Source: Chitinophaga sp. LS1 (GTDB lineage: Bacteria > Bacteroidota > Bacteroidia > Chitinophagales > Chitinophagaceae). Taken from it: a stretch of DNA of 64,000 nucleotides. The notes below the pieces were generated by a model. The model saw nothing but the letters and a program-made list of their open reading frames with translations, was not told where the DNA came from and ran no database searches. Below are positions 8,033-17,139 of the stretch, piece after piece (the first letter of the stretch is position 1; the number at the start of each line of letters is the position of its first letter). The DNA lies in contig NZ_CP128362.1 of NCBI RefSeq assembly GCF_034274695.1, positions 3,598,501 through 3,662,500 on the forward strand, in the 5' to 3' direction. The position numbers and the translations under genes are program-made.

Positions 8033-9520
8033 ATGCAAAACGGTACGATGATCCAGTATTTCCACTGGTATACTTCCGCAGATGGCAGTTTATGGAAAGA
8101 AGTAAACAAAAATGCCAAAGCCTTAGCTGCGATGGGCATCAACGCTGTATGGCTTCCTCCTGCTTATAAAGGAGCAGATGGGGCTAACAGCCATGGATAT
8201 GACACTTACGATAAGTACGACCTGGGCGAGTTTGATCAGAAAGGATCTGTACGTACCAGATTCGGTACCAAAGAAGAATATATTGCCGCCGCAAAAGCTA
8301 TACATGATGCAGGGATGCAACTGTATGTGGATATAGTGGCCAATCATATGATAGGTGCAGATGAAACCGAGAGAGTGACAGTGCGGAAGGTAGATTTGGA
8401 AAACAGGAATGAATTCATTTCTGAGCCTTATGAAATAGAAGCCTACACTAAATTCACCTTTCCGGGCAGGAAAGGACAATATTCACAGTTTATATGGGAT
8501 CACCGCTGTTTTACGGGGATCGACTATGCTGCAGATACGCAGGAGAGCGGGATCTTTACCATCCAGAACGAATATGGAGAAGGTTGGGAAGATATGGTGG
8601 ATGATGAAAAAGGCAACTTCGATTACCTGATGGGTGCAGATGTGGAATTCCGGAATCCCGAGGTGAGGGAAGAGTTTAGAAGATGGGGAGAATGGTATTA
8701 TAATACTGTGAAATTCGATGGATTCAGATTGGATGCTGTGAAGCACATTACCCCTGATTTTTTCAAGGGATGGCTGGAGCAGATGCGGCAGTATGCAGGG
8801 CGGGAAATGTTTACAGTAGGGGAGTATTGGGCACCTGGGCACCTGGATTTATTATTGAAATATATAGATGCTACAGAAGGTAGGATGTCATTGTTTGATT
8901 CTTCCCTGCATCAAAATTTGCATCATGCATCAAAGTGTGGAAAAGATTATGACCTGAGTAAAATACTGGATGATTCGCTGGTGGCCACCAAACCTTTTCT
9001 GGCGGTGACTGTAGCAGGAAATCATGATACGCAACCTTTGCAGGCGCTGGAGGCCCCCCTGGATGATTGGTTTAAACCACTTGCGTATGCATTGATCTTG
9101 TTGAGAGAGCATGGGTATCCATGTGTATTTTATGCGGATCTGTATGGAGCGGAGTATACCGATAAGGATGGGGAGGGGAATGATTGCCATATTTTGATCG
9201 CACCGGTATTAGGGTTGGATAAATTGATAAAGGCAAGGGATCAATATGCATATGGTATGCAGCGGGATTATTTTGACCATCCGAATTGTATTGGTTGGAC
9301 GAGAGAGGGAGATGAGGAGCATGCAGGCGCTGGTTGTGCGGTGGTCATGTCGAATGGAGAAGAGGGGAATAAGCATATGGAAATAGGTCAACGGCATGCA
9401 GGGAAAAAATTCAGGGATATAACGGGTAGCAGGGAAGAGGAGATTACTGTGGGAGAGGATGGTTGGGCTGAATTTACCTGTGGAGCCGGATCGGTGGCTG
9501 TGTGGGCGGAAGCCAGATAG
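8033..9520 (+). CDS. Alpha-amylase, GH13 (subfamily 5-like), cytoplasmic
   Basis: A 495-residue alpha-amylase without a signal peptide, resembling the Bacillus liquefying amylases and E. coli AmyA (GH13_5). The N-terminus MIQYFHWY and the conserved DIVANHM, GFRLDAVKH, GEYW and AGNHDTQ blocks are all present. They give nucleophile Asp234, acid/base Glu264 and the transition-state Asp332. The (beta/alpha)8 barrel is followed by a C-terminal beta domain. It would cleave alpha-1,4 glucans inside the cell. It lies downstream of the DUF5703 gene after 233 bp of tandem repeats, so it may need its own promoter. Length is normal. Confidence 0.92.
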   Translation: MQNGTMIQYFHWYTSADGSLWKEVNKNAKALAAMGINAVWLPPAYKGADGANSHGYDTYDKYDLGEFDQKGSVRTRFGTKEEYIAAAKAIHDAGMQLYVDIVANHMIGADETERVTVRKVDLENRNEFISEPYEIEAYTKFTFPGRKGQYSQFIWDHRCFTGIDYAADTQESGIFTIQNEYGEGWEDMVDDEKGNFDYLMGADVEFRNPEVREEFRRWGEWYYNTVKFDGFRLDAVKHITPDFFKGWLEQMRQYAGREMFTVGEYWAPGHLDLLLKYIDATEGRMSLFDSSLHQNLHHASKCGKDYDLSKILDDSLVATKPFLAVTVAGNHDTQPLQALEAPLDDWFKPLAYALILLREHGYPCVFYADLYGAEYTDKDGEGNDCHILIAPVLGLDKLIKARDQYAYGMQRDYFDHPNCIGWTREGDEEHAGAGCAVVMSNGEEGNKHMEIGQRHAGKKFRDITGSREEEITVGEDGWAEFTCGAGSVAVWAEAR

Positions 9521-9760
9521 GAACGGAGGAAGCGGCGATGAATTAAAAGGTATACTGAAGCAAAAAGAAGTAAATAGAAAACGGAATTACGCTCAGGTAA
9601 ATGGAAGTAAACTGAAGCAAAAATGGATAAATGGGAAACTGAATCATAATCAGTTAATAAGACGTAAACAAATTAAAGCCCCTGTAACCCCAGCCAATTA
9701 TATGGAAGGTAACCCCCAAGGGCTAAAACTTTTTATCTTTACGCTCTCTAAACCTGAATT

Positions 9761-11281
9761 ATGACCAAAATCCTTTGTCTCTCACTGGCGCTGTCATGCA
9801 GCATACTCAGCCATGTAAACGCACAAAATAAAGAATTTAAAAACGACGCACCCATTTCACCCAGCCGGATACTGAAAATCGACTCCGCTGTAGTGACCCA
9901 TCATGAAGTCACTATCAAAGGCCAACGGGTTCCTTACTCAGCACAGGCAGGCAGCATGCCTATCTGGGATGAAGATGGGCGCCCACTGGCAGGGGTGTTC
10001 TACACTTATTACGAAAGGGAAGACATCAAGGATAAATCAAACCGCCCACTGGTCATCTCTTTCAATGGGGGCCCCGGCACCCCTTCTGTCTGGATGGAAA
10101 TTGGTTATACCGGTCCCCGTCTCCTCAACATCGATGATGAAGGTTATCCTGTGCAGCCATTCGGTATGCGCGAAAACCCAAATTCCATACTGGATGTGGC
10201 AGATATCGTATACGTAGATCCTGTGAATACAGGTTATTCCCGTCCTGTGAGCAAAGATGTTCCTGGTTCCCGCTTCTACGGCGTAAATGCAGATATCAAA
10301 TACCTGGCAGAATGGATCAACACTTTCGTAACCCGCAAAGGCCGTTGGGCTTCTCCTAAATTCCTGATCGGCGAAAGCTATGGTACTACCCGTGTATCTG
10401 GTTTAGCACTGGAACTGCAGGATGAACAATGGATGTACCTGAATGGTGTCGTGCTCGTATCACCAACCGATTTAGGCATTGAACGCAGTGGTCCGCTGGA
10501 TCAGGCACTGAGCCTTCCTTATTATGCCGCTACTGCATGGTATCACAAAAAACTCCCTGCAGACCTGCAATCCAAAGATCTTAATGATGTATTGCCGGAA
10601 GTAGAAAACTTTACCATCAACGAACTGGTGCCTGCTATTTCAAAAGGCGGCTCTCTGGATGATGCACAACGTAAAGCACTGGCACAACGTATGAGCCGCT
10701 ACAGCGGATTATCTGCACAGGTGTTCCTGGAAAATAACCTCATCGTTTCCTATAACTTATTCTGGAAAGAATTACTGCGTGACCAGGGTTATACCATTGG
10801 CCGCCTCGATTCAAGATACAAAGGTCTGGATAAGCAAAATGGTGGTAGCAGACCTGATTACAATGCAGAACTGACTGCATGGTTACAGGCTTTTACCCCT
10901 GCTATCAACATTTACCTGCGTGATGAACTGGAATATAAAACTGATCTGAAATATAACATGTTCGGACAGGTATGGCCATGGGATAACCAGAATAATAAGA
11001 CTGGCGAAAACCTGCGTCAGGCAATTGCACAGAATCCTTTCCTGCACCTGTTGGTACAATCTGGTTACTATGACGGAGCCTGTGATTATTTCAATGCAAA
11101 GTATAGCATCTGGCAACTGGATCCAGGGGGTAAACTGAAAAGCCGTATCAAATGGGAAGGTTACAGAAGTGGACATATGATGTACCTGCGCAAGGACGAT
11201 CTGGCTACTGCTACAGAGAACCTCAGGAAATTTATTAAAGAGGCGACACCAGCAAAGGGTACGCCTGCGAAATATGAATAA
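9761..11281 (+). CDS. Secreted serine carboxypeptidase, peptidase family S10
   Basis: A 506-residue exported peptidase with signal peptide MTKILCLSLALSCSILSHVNAQ. The oxyanion-hole motif FNGGPGTPS, the block YVDPVNTGYSRP and the nucleophile box GESYG (Ser206) are the S10 signatures. Asp in YYDGACD and His in YRSGHMMY complete the triad. Family members release C-terminal residues at acidic to neutral pH. There is no T9SS sorting domain, so it is probably periplasmic. It is a single-gene unit with its own hairpin terminator. The 240-bp gap upstream is A-rich with nothing recognisable. Confidence 0.9.
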   Translation: MTKILCLSLALSCSILSHVNAQNKEFKNDAPISPSRILKIDSAVVTHHEVTIKGQRVPYSAQAGSMPIWDEDGRPLAGVFYTYYEREDIKDKSNRPLVISFNGGPGTPSVWMEIGYTGPRLLNIDDEGYPVQPFGMRENPNSILDVADIVYVDPVNTGYSRPVSKDVPGSRFYGVNADIKYLAEWINTFVTRKGRWASPKFLIGESYGTTRVSGLALELQDEQWMYLNGVVLVSPTDLGIERSGPLDQALSLPYYAATAWYHKKLPADLQSKDLNDVLPEVENFTINELVPAISKGGSLDDAQRKALAQRMSRYSGLSAQVFLENNLIVSYNLFWKELLRDQGYTIGRLDSRYKGLDKQNGGSRPDYNAELTAWLQAFTPAINIYLRDELEYKTDLKYNMFGQVWPWDNQNNKTGENLRQAIAQNPFLHLLVQSGYYDGACDYFNAKYSIWQLDPGGKLKSRIKWEGYRSGHMMYLRKDDLATATENLRKFIKEATPAKGTPAKYE

Positions 11282-11288
11282 CTTTTTT

Positions 11289-11326
11289 AAACAGACTGTA
11301 TCATCATTACGATACAGTCTGTTTTT
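11289..11326 (+). terminator. Rho-independent terminator after the S10 peptidase
   Basis: A perfect 14-bp stem (11289-11302 with 11311-11324) with an 8-nt loop and a T-rich 3' side, 8 bp after the stop codon. Confidence 0.88.
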
Positions 11327-11383
11327 ATTCGGTACCTGATGGAAACAGCCAGACCATTAATACACCCTTCTTTTTGAATCACT

Positions 11384-11953
11384 ATGGAAAGACTGCTACA
11401 ACATGTACAACGCTTTGTAGAATTAAACAGCGAGGAACAGGAGCTGTTATTATCCTGCATGAGATATGAAGAAGTGAGCAAGAAAACACATTTGCTCAAA
11501 CAGGGCAAGATCTGCACAGGGAGATATTTTGTGATAAAAGGATTGTTGCGGCAGTACATCGTCGGAGAAAACGACGCAGAGCAGATTACGCATTTTGCAC
11601 TGGAAAACTGGTGGATAGCGGATTATGATAGTTTGGAAAGGCGACAGCCTTCGGAGTTTTGTATACAGGCTGTAGAGCCTACTGAATTACTGGTGCTGGA
11701 TAAGGAAAAGGAAGATGAATTGTTTAGGCAGGTACCTAAAATGGAGCGGTATTTCAGATTGGTCTTACAGCGATCTTATGCGGCTTCTATGATGCGGATT
11801 AAGTATATTTTTACCACGAGTGGAGAGGAAAGATATAATCATTTTAATAGTTTGTTCCCGGAGTTTATACAGCGTATTCCCCAATATATGTTAGCTTCTT
11901 ACCTCGGGTTTAGTGCAGAGTTCCTAAGTAAGATCAGGGCTAAGCGATCTTGA
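11384..11953 (+). CDS. Crp/Fnr family transcriptional regulator
   Basis: A 189-residue protein with an N-terminal cyclic-nucleotide-binding-like beta roll (residues about 10-115; ELNSEEQELL and LKQGKICTGRYFVIKGLLR are typical). A short helix-turn-helix follows near the end, with YMLASYLGFSAEFLSKIRAK as recognition region. Bacteroidota have many such short Crp-like regulators, usually next to one small target gene. Here the AhpD-like protein follows after 65 bp. The usual cAMP-contacting residues are not obvious, so the ligand is unknown. Its stop codon lies in a 20-bp perfect palindrome. Confidence 0.85.
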   Translation: MERLLQHVQRFVELNSEEQELLLSCMRYEEVSKKTHLLKQGKICTGRYFVIKGLLRQYIVGENDAEQITHFALENWWIADYDSLERRQPSEFCIQAVEPTELLVLDKEKEDELFRQVPKMERYFRLVLQRSYAASMMRIKYIFTTSGEERYNHFNSLFPEFIQRIPQYMLASYLGFSAEFLSKIRAKRS

Positions 11954-11966
11954 ACTAGTTCAAGAT
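11947..11966. promoter_or_regulatory. 20-bp perfect palindrome between Crp-like and AhpD-like genes
   Basis: The sequence from ATCTTGAA to TTCAAGAT around a central CTAG is fully self-complementary and spans the Crp-like stop codon, 53 bp upstream of the AhpD-like start. No T run follows, so an operator for a dimeric regulator is at least as likely as a terminator. Confidence 0.4.
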
Positions 11967-12018
11967 TTTCAAGGGCAATTCTACCCCAACTTTGTGTCAA
12001 CAACAAAAACAAATTGAT

Positions 12019-12456
12019 ATGCAAAACAGAATTGACATTAGTAAAGTAGAACCCGAAGCTTACAAAGTGATGATGGCTTTTGAGAAATATGTACATGGTA
12101 CAAAGTTGACACCTATTCAACGCGAGTTGATAAAGATAAGAGCATCACAAATTAATGGTTGCGCGTATTGTCTGGATATGCATACGAAAGATGCAAGAAA
12201 GTTAGGCGAGACAGAGCAAAGGATTTATACATTATCAGCGTGGAGGGAAACTCCTTTTTTTACAGCAGAAGAAAGAGCGATACTGGCGCTGGTAGAGGAA
12301 GTAACGGAAATTAGTAAAGGGCATGTAAAGGATGAAACGTATGCAGCGGCAGCAAAGGTGTTGGATGACCAGACGATTGCGCAGGTGATCATGGCGACGA
12401 TAGTGATAAATAGTTGGAACAGGATAGGAATAGCGACTAATATGCAGCCTGAGTGA
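12019..12456 (+). CDS. Carboxymuconolactone decarboxylase/AhpD family protein
   Basis: A 145-residue all-helical protein. The block INGCAYCLDMHTKDARKLG carries the CxxC and downstream His of the AhpD-like redox site, so a peroxidase or alkylhydroperoxidase-like role in the cytoplasm is likely rather than decarboxylation. I use the ATG at 12019 because the family starts with a short MQNRIDISKVEP-like segment; an upstream TTG would add nine residues of poor quality. The gene follows the Crp-like regulator closely, a common pairing in Bacteroidota, and is probably its target. Confidence 0.88.
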   Translation: MQNRIDISKVEPEAYKVMMAFEKYVHGTKLTPIQRELIKIRASQINGCAYCLDMHTKDARKLGETEQRIYTLSAWRETPFFTAEERAILALVEEVTEISKGHVKDETYAAAAKVLDDQTIAQVIMATIVINSWNRIGIATNMQPE

Positions 12457-12509
12457 TAAAACGCCGAAATTCCAACGAATATCCGAACGGAATTGGCTTA
12501 AATTTATAG

Positions 12510-12872
12510 ATGAAAACACTCATCACCCTCGAAGAAGTCGCATTCTTTTTCATTGCGCTTGTATCATTCCATCTACAGTCAGCCTACGTCTGGTGGCTAT
12601 TCCCCGCTTGTCTGCTGTTGCCTGACTTATCGATGGTCGCATACCTGGCAGGGCCAAAAGCAGGTGCATATGTATATAACTTCGTACATCACCGGGCAGT
12701 AGCATTTGTGATCTATTGTTTAGGATGGATGTCGCATAGTGAGTTGTGGTTGTTTGTAGGAATTATACTGTTTGCGCATTCTTCGATGGATAGGGTGTTT
12801 GGGTATGGGTTAAAGTATGTAACAGGATTTACAGATACACATTTAGGAAAGATAGGAAAACGCCCCTTGTAA
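12510..12872 (+). CDS. DUF4260 family small membrane protein
   Basis: A 120-residue protein with three or four hydrophobic segments. The sequence LPDLSMVAYLAGPKAGAYVYNF, with conserved HH and SMDRVFGYGLKY later, is diagnostic of DUF4260, a family of unknown function. It starts 53 bp after the AhpD-like stop on the same strand and may share its transcript. The stop codon lies in the loop of a strong terminator that also serves the convergent peptidase gene. Confidence 0.88.
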   Translation: MKTLITLEEVAFFFIALVSFHLQSAYVWWLFPACLLLPDLSMVAYLAGPKAGAYVYNFVHHRAVAFVIYCLGWMSHSELWLFVGIILFAHSSMDRVFGYGLKYVTGFTDTHLGKIGKRPL

Positions 12873-12885
12873 GGGGCGTTTTCTA
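12857..12885. terminator. Bidirectional terminator between DUF4260 and S9 peptidase genes
   Basis: A perfect 12-bp stem (12857-12868 with 12871-12882), beginning AAAACGCC and ending GGCGTTTT, with a 2-nt loop. A/T runs on both sides suit convergent genes. The DUF4260 stop codon is inside it. Confidence 0.88.
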
Positions 12886-14976
12886 TTATTTACCAAGCTG
12901 CCTTATTAAGAATTCAGCCGCTGCTTTATTGACCTTGACTTCATTGCTGTATTTCATCCAGTGATGCGTATCATCCGGAATACTCAGGATTTCGTAATGC
13001 ACACCTTTTTGCTCCAACCTGTTAATGAGATCGATACTTTGATTAAAGTTTACATTTCTGTCATCATCTGCATGAATCAATAACACAGGTGATGTCCATG
13101 TGTCAACATGTGCAACAGGCGATGATTGCCACGCTACTTTCTCCGCAGTATCAGCATCTGGTGCAGGGGTAGCAGTAGGAGGTGCGGAGAATTGCATCCG
13201 GTTATGCACCCCATGAATATCTACGCCAGCTGCAAATAATTTTGAATCCCTGCCTAATGCGTGAGCAGTGAGGAAGCCACCATAAGAACCTCCATAAATA
13301 CCAATCCTTTTAGCATCTACCTGTGATTGTGCCGCCAGCCATTCTCCCGCAGCTTTCACATCCTGGTATTCGGAAGCACCTAATACCCCTGCACTGGCGG
13401 GTTTATGAAACTCATAGCCATAACCTATCCCCAACCTGTAATTGATGGCTAAAACAATGAACCCATTATCTACGAGGTATTGATTTAAAGCATAATCAAT
13501 AGAATAATAATCCATCCAGTGCCAACCTAATACCATCTGGCGTTGAGGTCCGCCATGTACATATACAATGGCAGGCTTCCTGGCAGGACCACCTGCAGGT
13601 TGATATAATTGTGCATGAACAGGTGTTCCATCAGGTGCTTTGAAGATCACCTGTGTAGGTGTAACCAGTTTTACAGATGGGAAATCTGTAGGAAGAAGAG
13701 AGGCGCCTATCAATGCAGGTTTCCCCTTTCCAAAAGGCATCTTTGCGGCGAGCAGGGGTTGCTGTGCATTGGAAGTAAATAAGATCACAGTTTGTGCATC
13801 GCCTGTTACTACAGGATAAGTTTCAATGCCATCACCAGTAGTGAGCATTTCCATCGCTGCTTTATCAACAGGTACCCGGGCTATGTGGCGCCGGTCTATA
13901 TCCTGTGGAGAGGGGCCATTGTTCGCACTAAACACCAGCCATTTTTTATCGGCCGTCAGCGAGATCTGTTCGCACATAAAGTTGCCGGGTGTGAGTAAAA
14001 GCGGTGTACCACCAGTACCTGGAATCGAATAGAGATGAGGCCATCCATCATGATAAGACAGGAAAGTCACCCGGTTATTCGCTCCCCAATGCAGGTTGGT
14101 CGCGCCATCGGTAGTGGGAACAGAACCACTTAATGTAGTAGGTGCTTTCCACAGTAATGTTGAATTCCCATCACTGATATTGGCCGTCCTTATTTCCCAC
14201 GGTTTATGACGGCGGGGCAGGATAGAATCTGTTGCACCGCCTGTACCCGGTGTCCGGACAAAGGCAATCTGCTGCCCATCCGGCGACCAGCGGGGGGAAT
14301 TATCCTGTGAAAACCCGGGTGAGATCCATTGAATAGGAGTGGTAGGATTTGTATAAACACCAATAAAACTATGACCACTACGATCAGATACAAAAGCGAG
14401 TTTGCTACCATCGGGCGACCATTCCAGCGAGCTACTGGTACCTTTGATACTGAATAAAACCTTTGCAGGTGCAGAGCCATCGACGGCTACGATGTATACC
14501 AGTCCTCCTTTTACGAAGGCAACGCTGTCACTGTGCGGTGACAGGGCCGGAAAATCCCCATCAGACAATACTTTGGCAGGACCGCCATCAAATGGGACAG
14601 ACCAGATCTCAGTTTTTGGAGGTATAGGATCATGTGCAGGATTGACAGGGTTGAAACCGTCTCTGCCGCTATGATCGCCGCCCCGGCTATACACGACCCA
14701 TTTACCATTGTCAGATATGGAGAGGCTGGTTATTTCCTGTCCATCATCCTGTGTATAGTTGCTAAGTTTGCGGGGAGAAAAGTCAGGCCCGGTGGCCACA
14801 TATACATTTCTTTTTCCCTGTTCATTTACAGCCCATGCCACTTTAGAACCCTGTGCCGAAGCAGTGAGTTCAGAAGGAAAGGGGTAAGCAGTAACGGCTT
14901 CCATGGTATAATGTTGGCCATAGGCCATGGATGCGAAGCAAAAATAAAAAGCTGTTAGTAAAGATGGTTTGTGCAT
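12886..14976 (-). CDS. S9 family prolyl oligopeptidase-type peptidase, exported
   Basis: A 696-residue protein with signal peptide MHKPSLLTAFYFCFASMAYG. Residues about 30-420 form a beta-propeller of WD40/PD40-like repeats (for example WSPDGSKLAFVSDRSG). The C-terminal part is an alpha/beta hydrolase with nucleophile Ser564 in GIYGGSYGG, acidic residues at 637-639 (HADDDRN) and a His pair near 671. This is the dipeptidyl-peptidase IV/acylaminoacyl peptidase layout. It probably degrades peptides in the periplasm. There is no sorting domain. It is transcribed alone, with a 12-bp-stem terminator immediately after the stop. Confidence 0.9.
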   Translation of the reverse strand: MHKPSLLTAFYFCFASMAYGQHYTMEAVTAYPFPSELTASAQGSKVAWAVNEQGKRNVYVATGPDFSPRKLSNYTQDDGQEITSLSISDNGKWVVYSRGGDHSGRDGFNPVNPAHDPIPPKTEIWSVPFDGGPAKVLSDGDFPALSPHSDSVAFVKGGLVYIVAVDGSAPAKVLFSIKGTSSSLEWSPDGSKLAFVSDRSGHSFIGVYTNPTTPIQWISPGFSQDNSPRWSPDGQQIAFVRTPGTGGATDSILPRRHKPWEIRTANISDGNSTLLWKAPTTLSGSVPTTDGATNLHWGANNRVTFLSYHDGWPHLYSIPGTGGTPLLLTPGNFMCEQISLTADKKWLVFSANNGPSPQDIDRRHIARVPVDKAAMEMLTTGDGIETYPVVTGDAQTVILFTSNAQQPLLAAKMPFGKGKPALIGASLLPTDFPSVKLVTPTQVIFKAPDGTPVHAQLYQPAGGPARKPAIVYVHGGPQRQMVLGWHWMDYYSIDYALNQYLVDNGFIVLAINYRLGIGYGYEFHKPASAGVLGASEYQDVKAAGEWLAAQSQVDAKRIGIYGGSYGGFLTAHALGRDSKLFAAGVDIHGVHNRMQFSAPPTATPAPDADTAEKVAWQSSPVAHVDTWTSPVLLIHADDDRNVNFNQSIDLINRLEQKGVHYEILSIPDDTHHWMKYSNEVKVNKAAAEFLIRQLGK

Positions 14977-15048
14977 GCATTATCTGGTTTACAATGGTGG
15001 GTAGGATGGTGGTGGGGCTAAGATAATGTCAATTTTTAAAAAATGCAG

Positions 15049-15087
15049 CTAAACATCGCTGAAGCATCATACATCAGCGATGTTTAG
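15049..15087 (-). terminator. Terminator of the response-regulator gene
   Basis: A perfect 14-bp stem (15049-15062 with 15074-15087) with an 11-nt loop. On the minus strand it is followed within a few bases by a run of T, so it ends the transcript arriving from 15130. Confidence 0.82.
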
Positions 15088-15129
15088 TCGGAACTGCAAT
15101 GTTTTAAGCAAAAACCAATTACACTGGAA

Positions 15130-15795
15130 TTAAGATTTTTGTTGCTGAATAATGTTCCTGATCACGAATTCGGTGAGTGCGTTACGACCGGAAACACCTA
15201 GTTTTCCGGCAATTCTGTAGCGATGATTCTCGATTGTGCGGATAGACACGCCTAGTTCGTCAGCCATTTGCCTGGTACTTTTACCTTCAGCGATCATTTT
15301 AATGATCCTGTTTTCTGCCTTACCCAATCTGTGATACAAAGTTTGCTGAGCAGTGTTGGGATTGGCCAGAGAGACGGTGCTGGTTTCTTCAGGAGGTCTG
15401 ACGTGGTTAAATTTGGCGAAGCGACCCAGGCGGGAGCGGATGCTGAGGAGCAGGTCCCGTTTCCTGAAGGGTCTGGCCAGGTAATCGTCGGCGCCGAGGT
15501 TCATGGCCATACGCATCTCCTGTCGGTTATCCCGCAAGCTGATGAATATGAGCGGGATGTGATCATAAGCCGGATCATTTCTGAGGGCCATAATAAAATG
15601 GTGGCCTCCGGTACCGCGTAAGTGGGCACCACAAATGATAAGGTCTGGTTGATGGTTCTGACAGATGATGATCCCTTCTTCCTCTGACGCGGCTGTGTAT
15701 GTGTCATATGATTGTGATACAAGTAACTGCCGCGTTTGCCTTACAAATACCTGGTCTTCATCTACAAGTAATATTTTATAGACTGCAGTGTTCAT
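15130..15795 (-). CDS. LuxR-type response regulator with an atypical receiver domain
   Basis: A 221-residue protein with an N-terminal receiver (residues about 6-122) and a C-terminal LuxR helix-turn-helix (about 158-215; GKSTRQMADELGVSIRTIENH). The acidic pocket Asp12/Asp14 is present. The phospho-acceptor position is Gly56 (PDLIICGAHL) where Asp is expected, and the conserved Lys before Pro-Phe is Arg (YLARPFR). It is therefore unlikely to be regulated by phosphorylation and may act as a constitutive or ligand-gated regulator. No histidine kinase is adjacent. It is monocistronic, with its own terminator, and faces a 1.3-kb gene-poor region upstream. Confidence 0.87.
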   Translation of the reverse strand: MNTAVYKILLVDEDQVFVRQTRQLLVSQSYDTYTAASEEEGIIICQNHQPDLIICGAHLRGTGGHHFIMALRNDPAYDHIPLIFISLRDNRQEMRMAMNLGADDYLARPFRKRDLLLSIRSRLGRFAKFNHVRPPEETSTVSLANPNTAQQTLYHRLGKAENRIIKMIAEGKSTRQMADELGVSIRTIENHRYRIAGKLGVSGRNALTEFVIRNIIQQQKS

Positions 15796-17139
15796 TAGAA
15801 AAGTTGATATACAGGTATGAAAAATTTAACAGGCGAAACTTCAAAGGTTTGCCTGCTCATGCCTGGGTAAATAAATGGGGACAGAAACTGAGTCTTGATA
15901 GCGCATAACGCCCGAAAAAAACGGTGTAATCGTGTACATCTTTACTTGGTTAATATTAAGTTTTTACCTCCGGTGATATGCAGATAGAAACGGGCTTTTT
16001 TTAGCGCCTTTCGGATCTGCCTCCATCAGTTGATATAGTCAGGTTTCTTTCGAAAAAGATATGGGAGTGGTCTTTCTTCTGCGTAAATATGTATGAAATA
16101 ACGGGTGTGACTTCAAGGAATACTATCGCATACCTGTAAAATAAGCGCTAGTACTCAAAAATAGATGTGCTGGTACTCATTTTAAACGACGGAAAAATGA
16201 AAAGCAATCCCGCTTCCAGCTTGATTTGCCAACTTTGACGGGCTATCAGATTAAACACACCAATATCCTTATAACCACTTACTGGCCTGGTTTACCATAG
16301 GTACGCCGGGCTTTAATTTATATGTAACCTTCCTCTTCTTCATGTTGCTATGGGAACACAGCTGTCATCTACTGTACAGAAATTGGACCATTTGCTTATA
16401 AACCAGTTCATTAACGAATAAGCGGGCCACAAATGCATTAGTAAATATACTAATTTTTAAAGTTCTCAGTAGATGATCTGTAATTATAAAAACATGTTAA
16501 AATAATATCATATTAAAAAGGAGCGTTCTTTTAAATTCTACCGGGCTTAAAAAAAGTTATCCACATTGTACGCATTTTCTAAGGAGGCAAATTATGTATA
16601 AACCCTATCTGAAAACCGAATCAAACTTACTCTTATGGCTATCTGAAAAACTATAGAGAAGAACATATTAAGATTTCCATAAATCCTTTGTGGAGAGTAC
16701 ATATGAGGCCAAAGGGGGAGAGTGAGTACTACTCATTAATTGGAAATGAAGACCTGATTTTTGGGTGGGAACTGCCAGGTATGAAGAGTGATTAAATTTG
16801 TAATAGTTTGATTTATAATAACCAAATGGTAGTATTTGTGGGGTATTAATTTTCTAAAAAATATTGTTTTATCAATAAATATAGATATTTTTATATTCGA
16901 ATTAACTATATCCTTGACAATCGGGAATTTATAGTCACAAAACCATAACCAATGATAAACGCTGCATTATATCAGATCTGGACCGCTCTGAACGAGTTGC
17001 TGAGGGCGCCAACTTACCGCCTCAGACCTGTGCGGATACACTATATATATAATAAGGAGAGGGAGCAAAGTAGGTTCATGTAACTCAGCAAATCATTGGG
17101 ACAAATATTCGAAACTTACCACTAGTTTATAGTAATCCT
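15796..17139. other. Gene-poor 1.3-kb region upstream of the first T9SS operon
   Basis: No conventional gene is visible. The first 750 bp are AT-rich with scattered stops in all frames. A short frameshifted coding remnant with a strong Shine-Dalgarno lies at 16594-16795. At 17000-17025 a bulged hairpin (CTGAGGGCG paired with CGCCTCAG) sits in what should be the long leader of the T9SS operon. The region separates a LuxR-type regulator from the operon, and their divergent promoters must be inside it. No promoter motif was recognised with confidence. Confidence 0.6.
16594..16795 (+). pseudogene. Small frameshifted reading frame, unknown protein
   Basis: An ATG preceded six bases upstream by AAGGAGG, an unusually good Shine-Dalgarno for this phylum, opens a frame that stops after 20 codons (16594-16656). 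The +1 frame then reads 60 codons from 16613 to a TAA at 16795 with protein-like composition, including REEHIKISINPLWRVHMRPK and LIFGWELPG. Joined by a one-base shift near 16612, they would give a protein of about 67 residues. I do not recognise it. It may be a decayed gene, a sequencing error or, least likely, programmed frameshifting. Confidence 0.45.

Noticed and set aside
9459..9764. Plus-strand 101-codon frame overlapping the amylase end and the following gap
   Set aside because: Overlaps the amylase C-terminus in another frame; the rest is Lys/Asn-rich AT-driven sequence.
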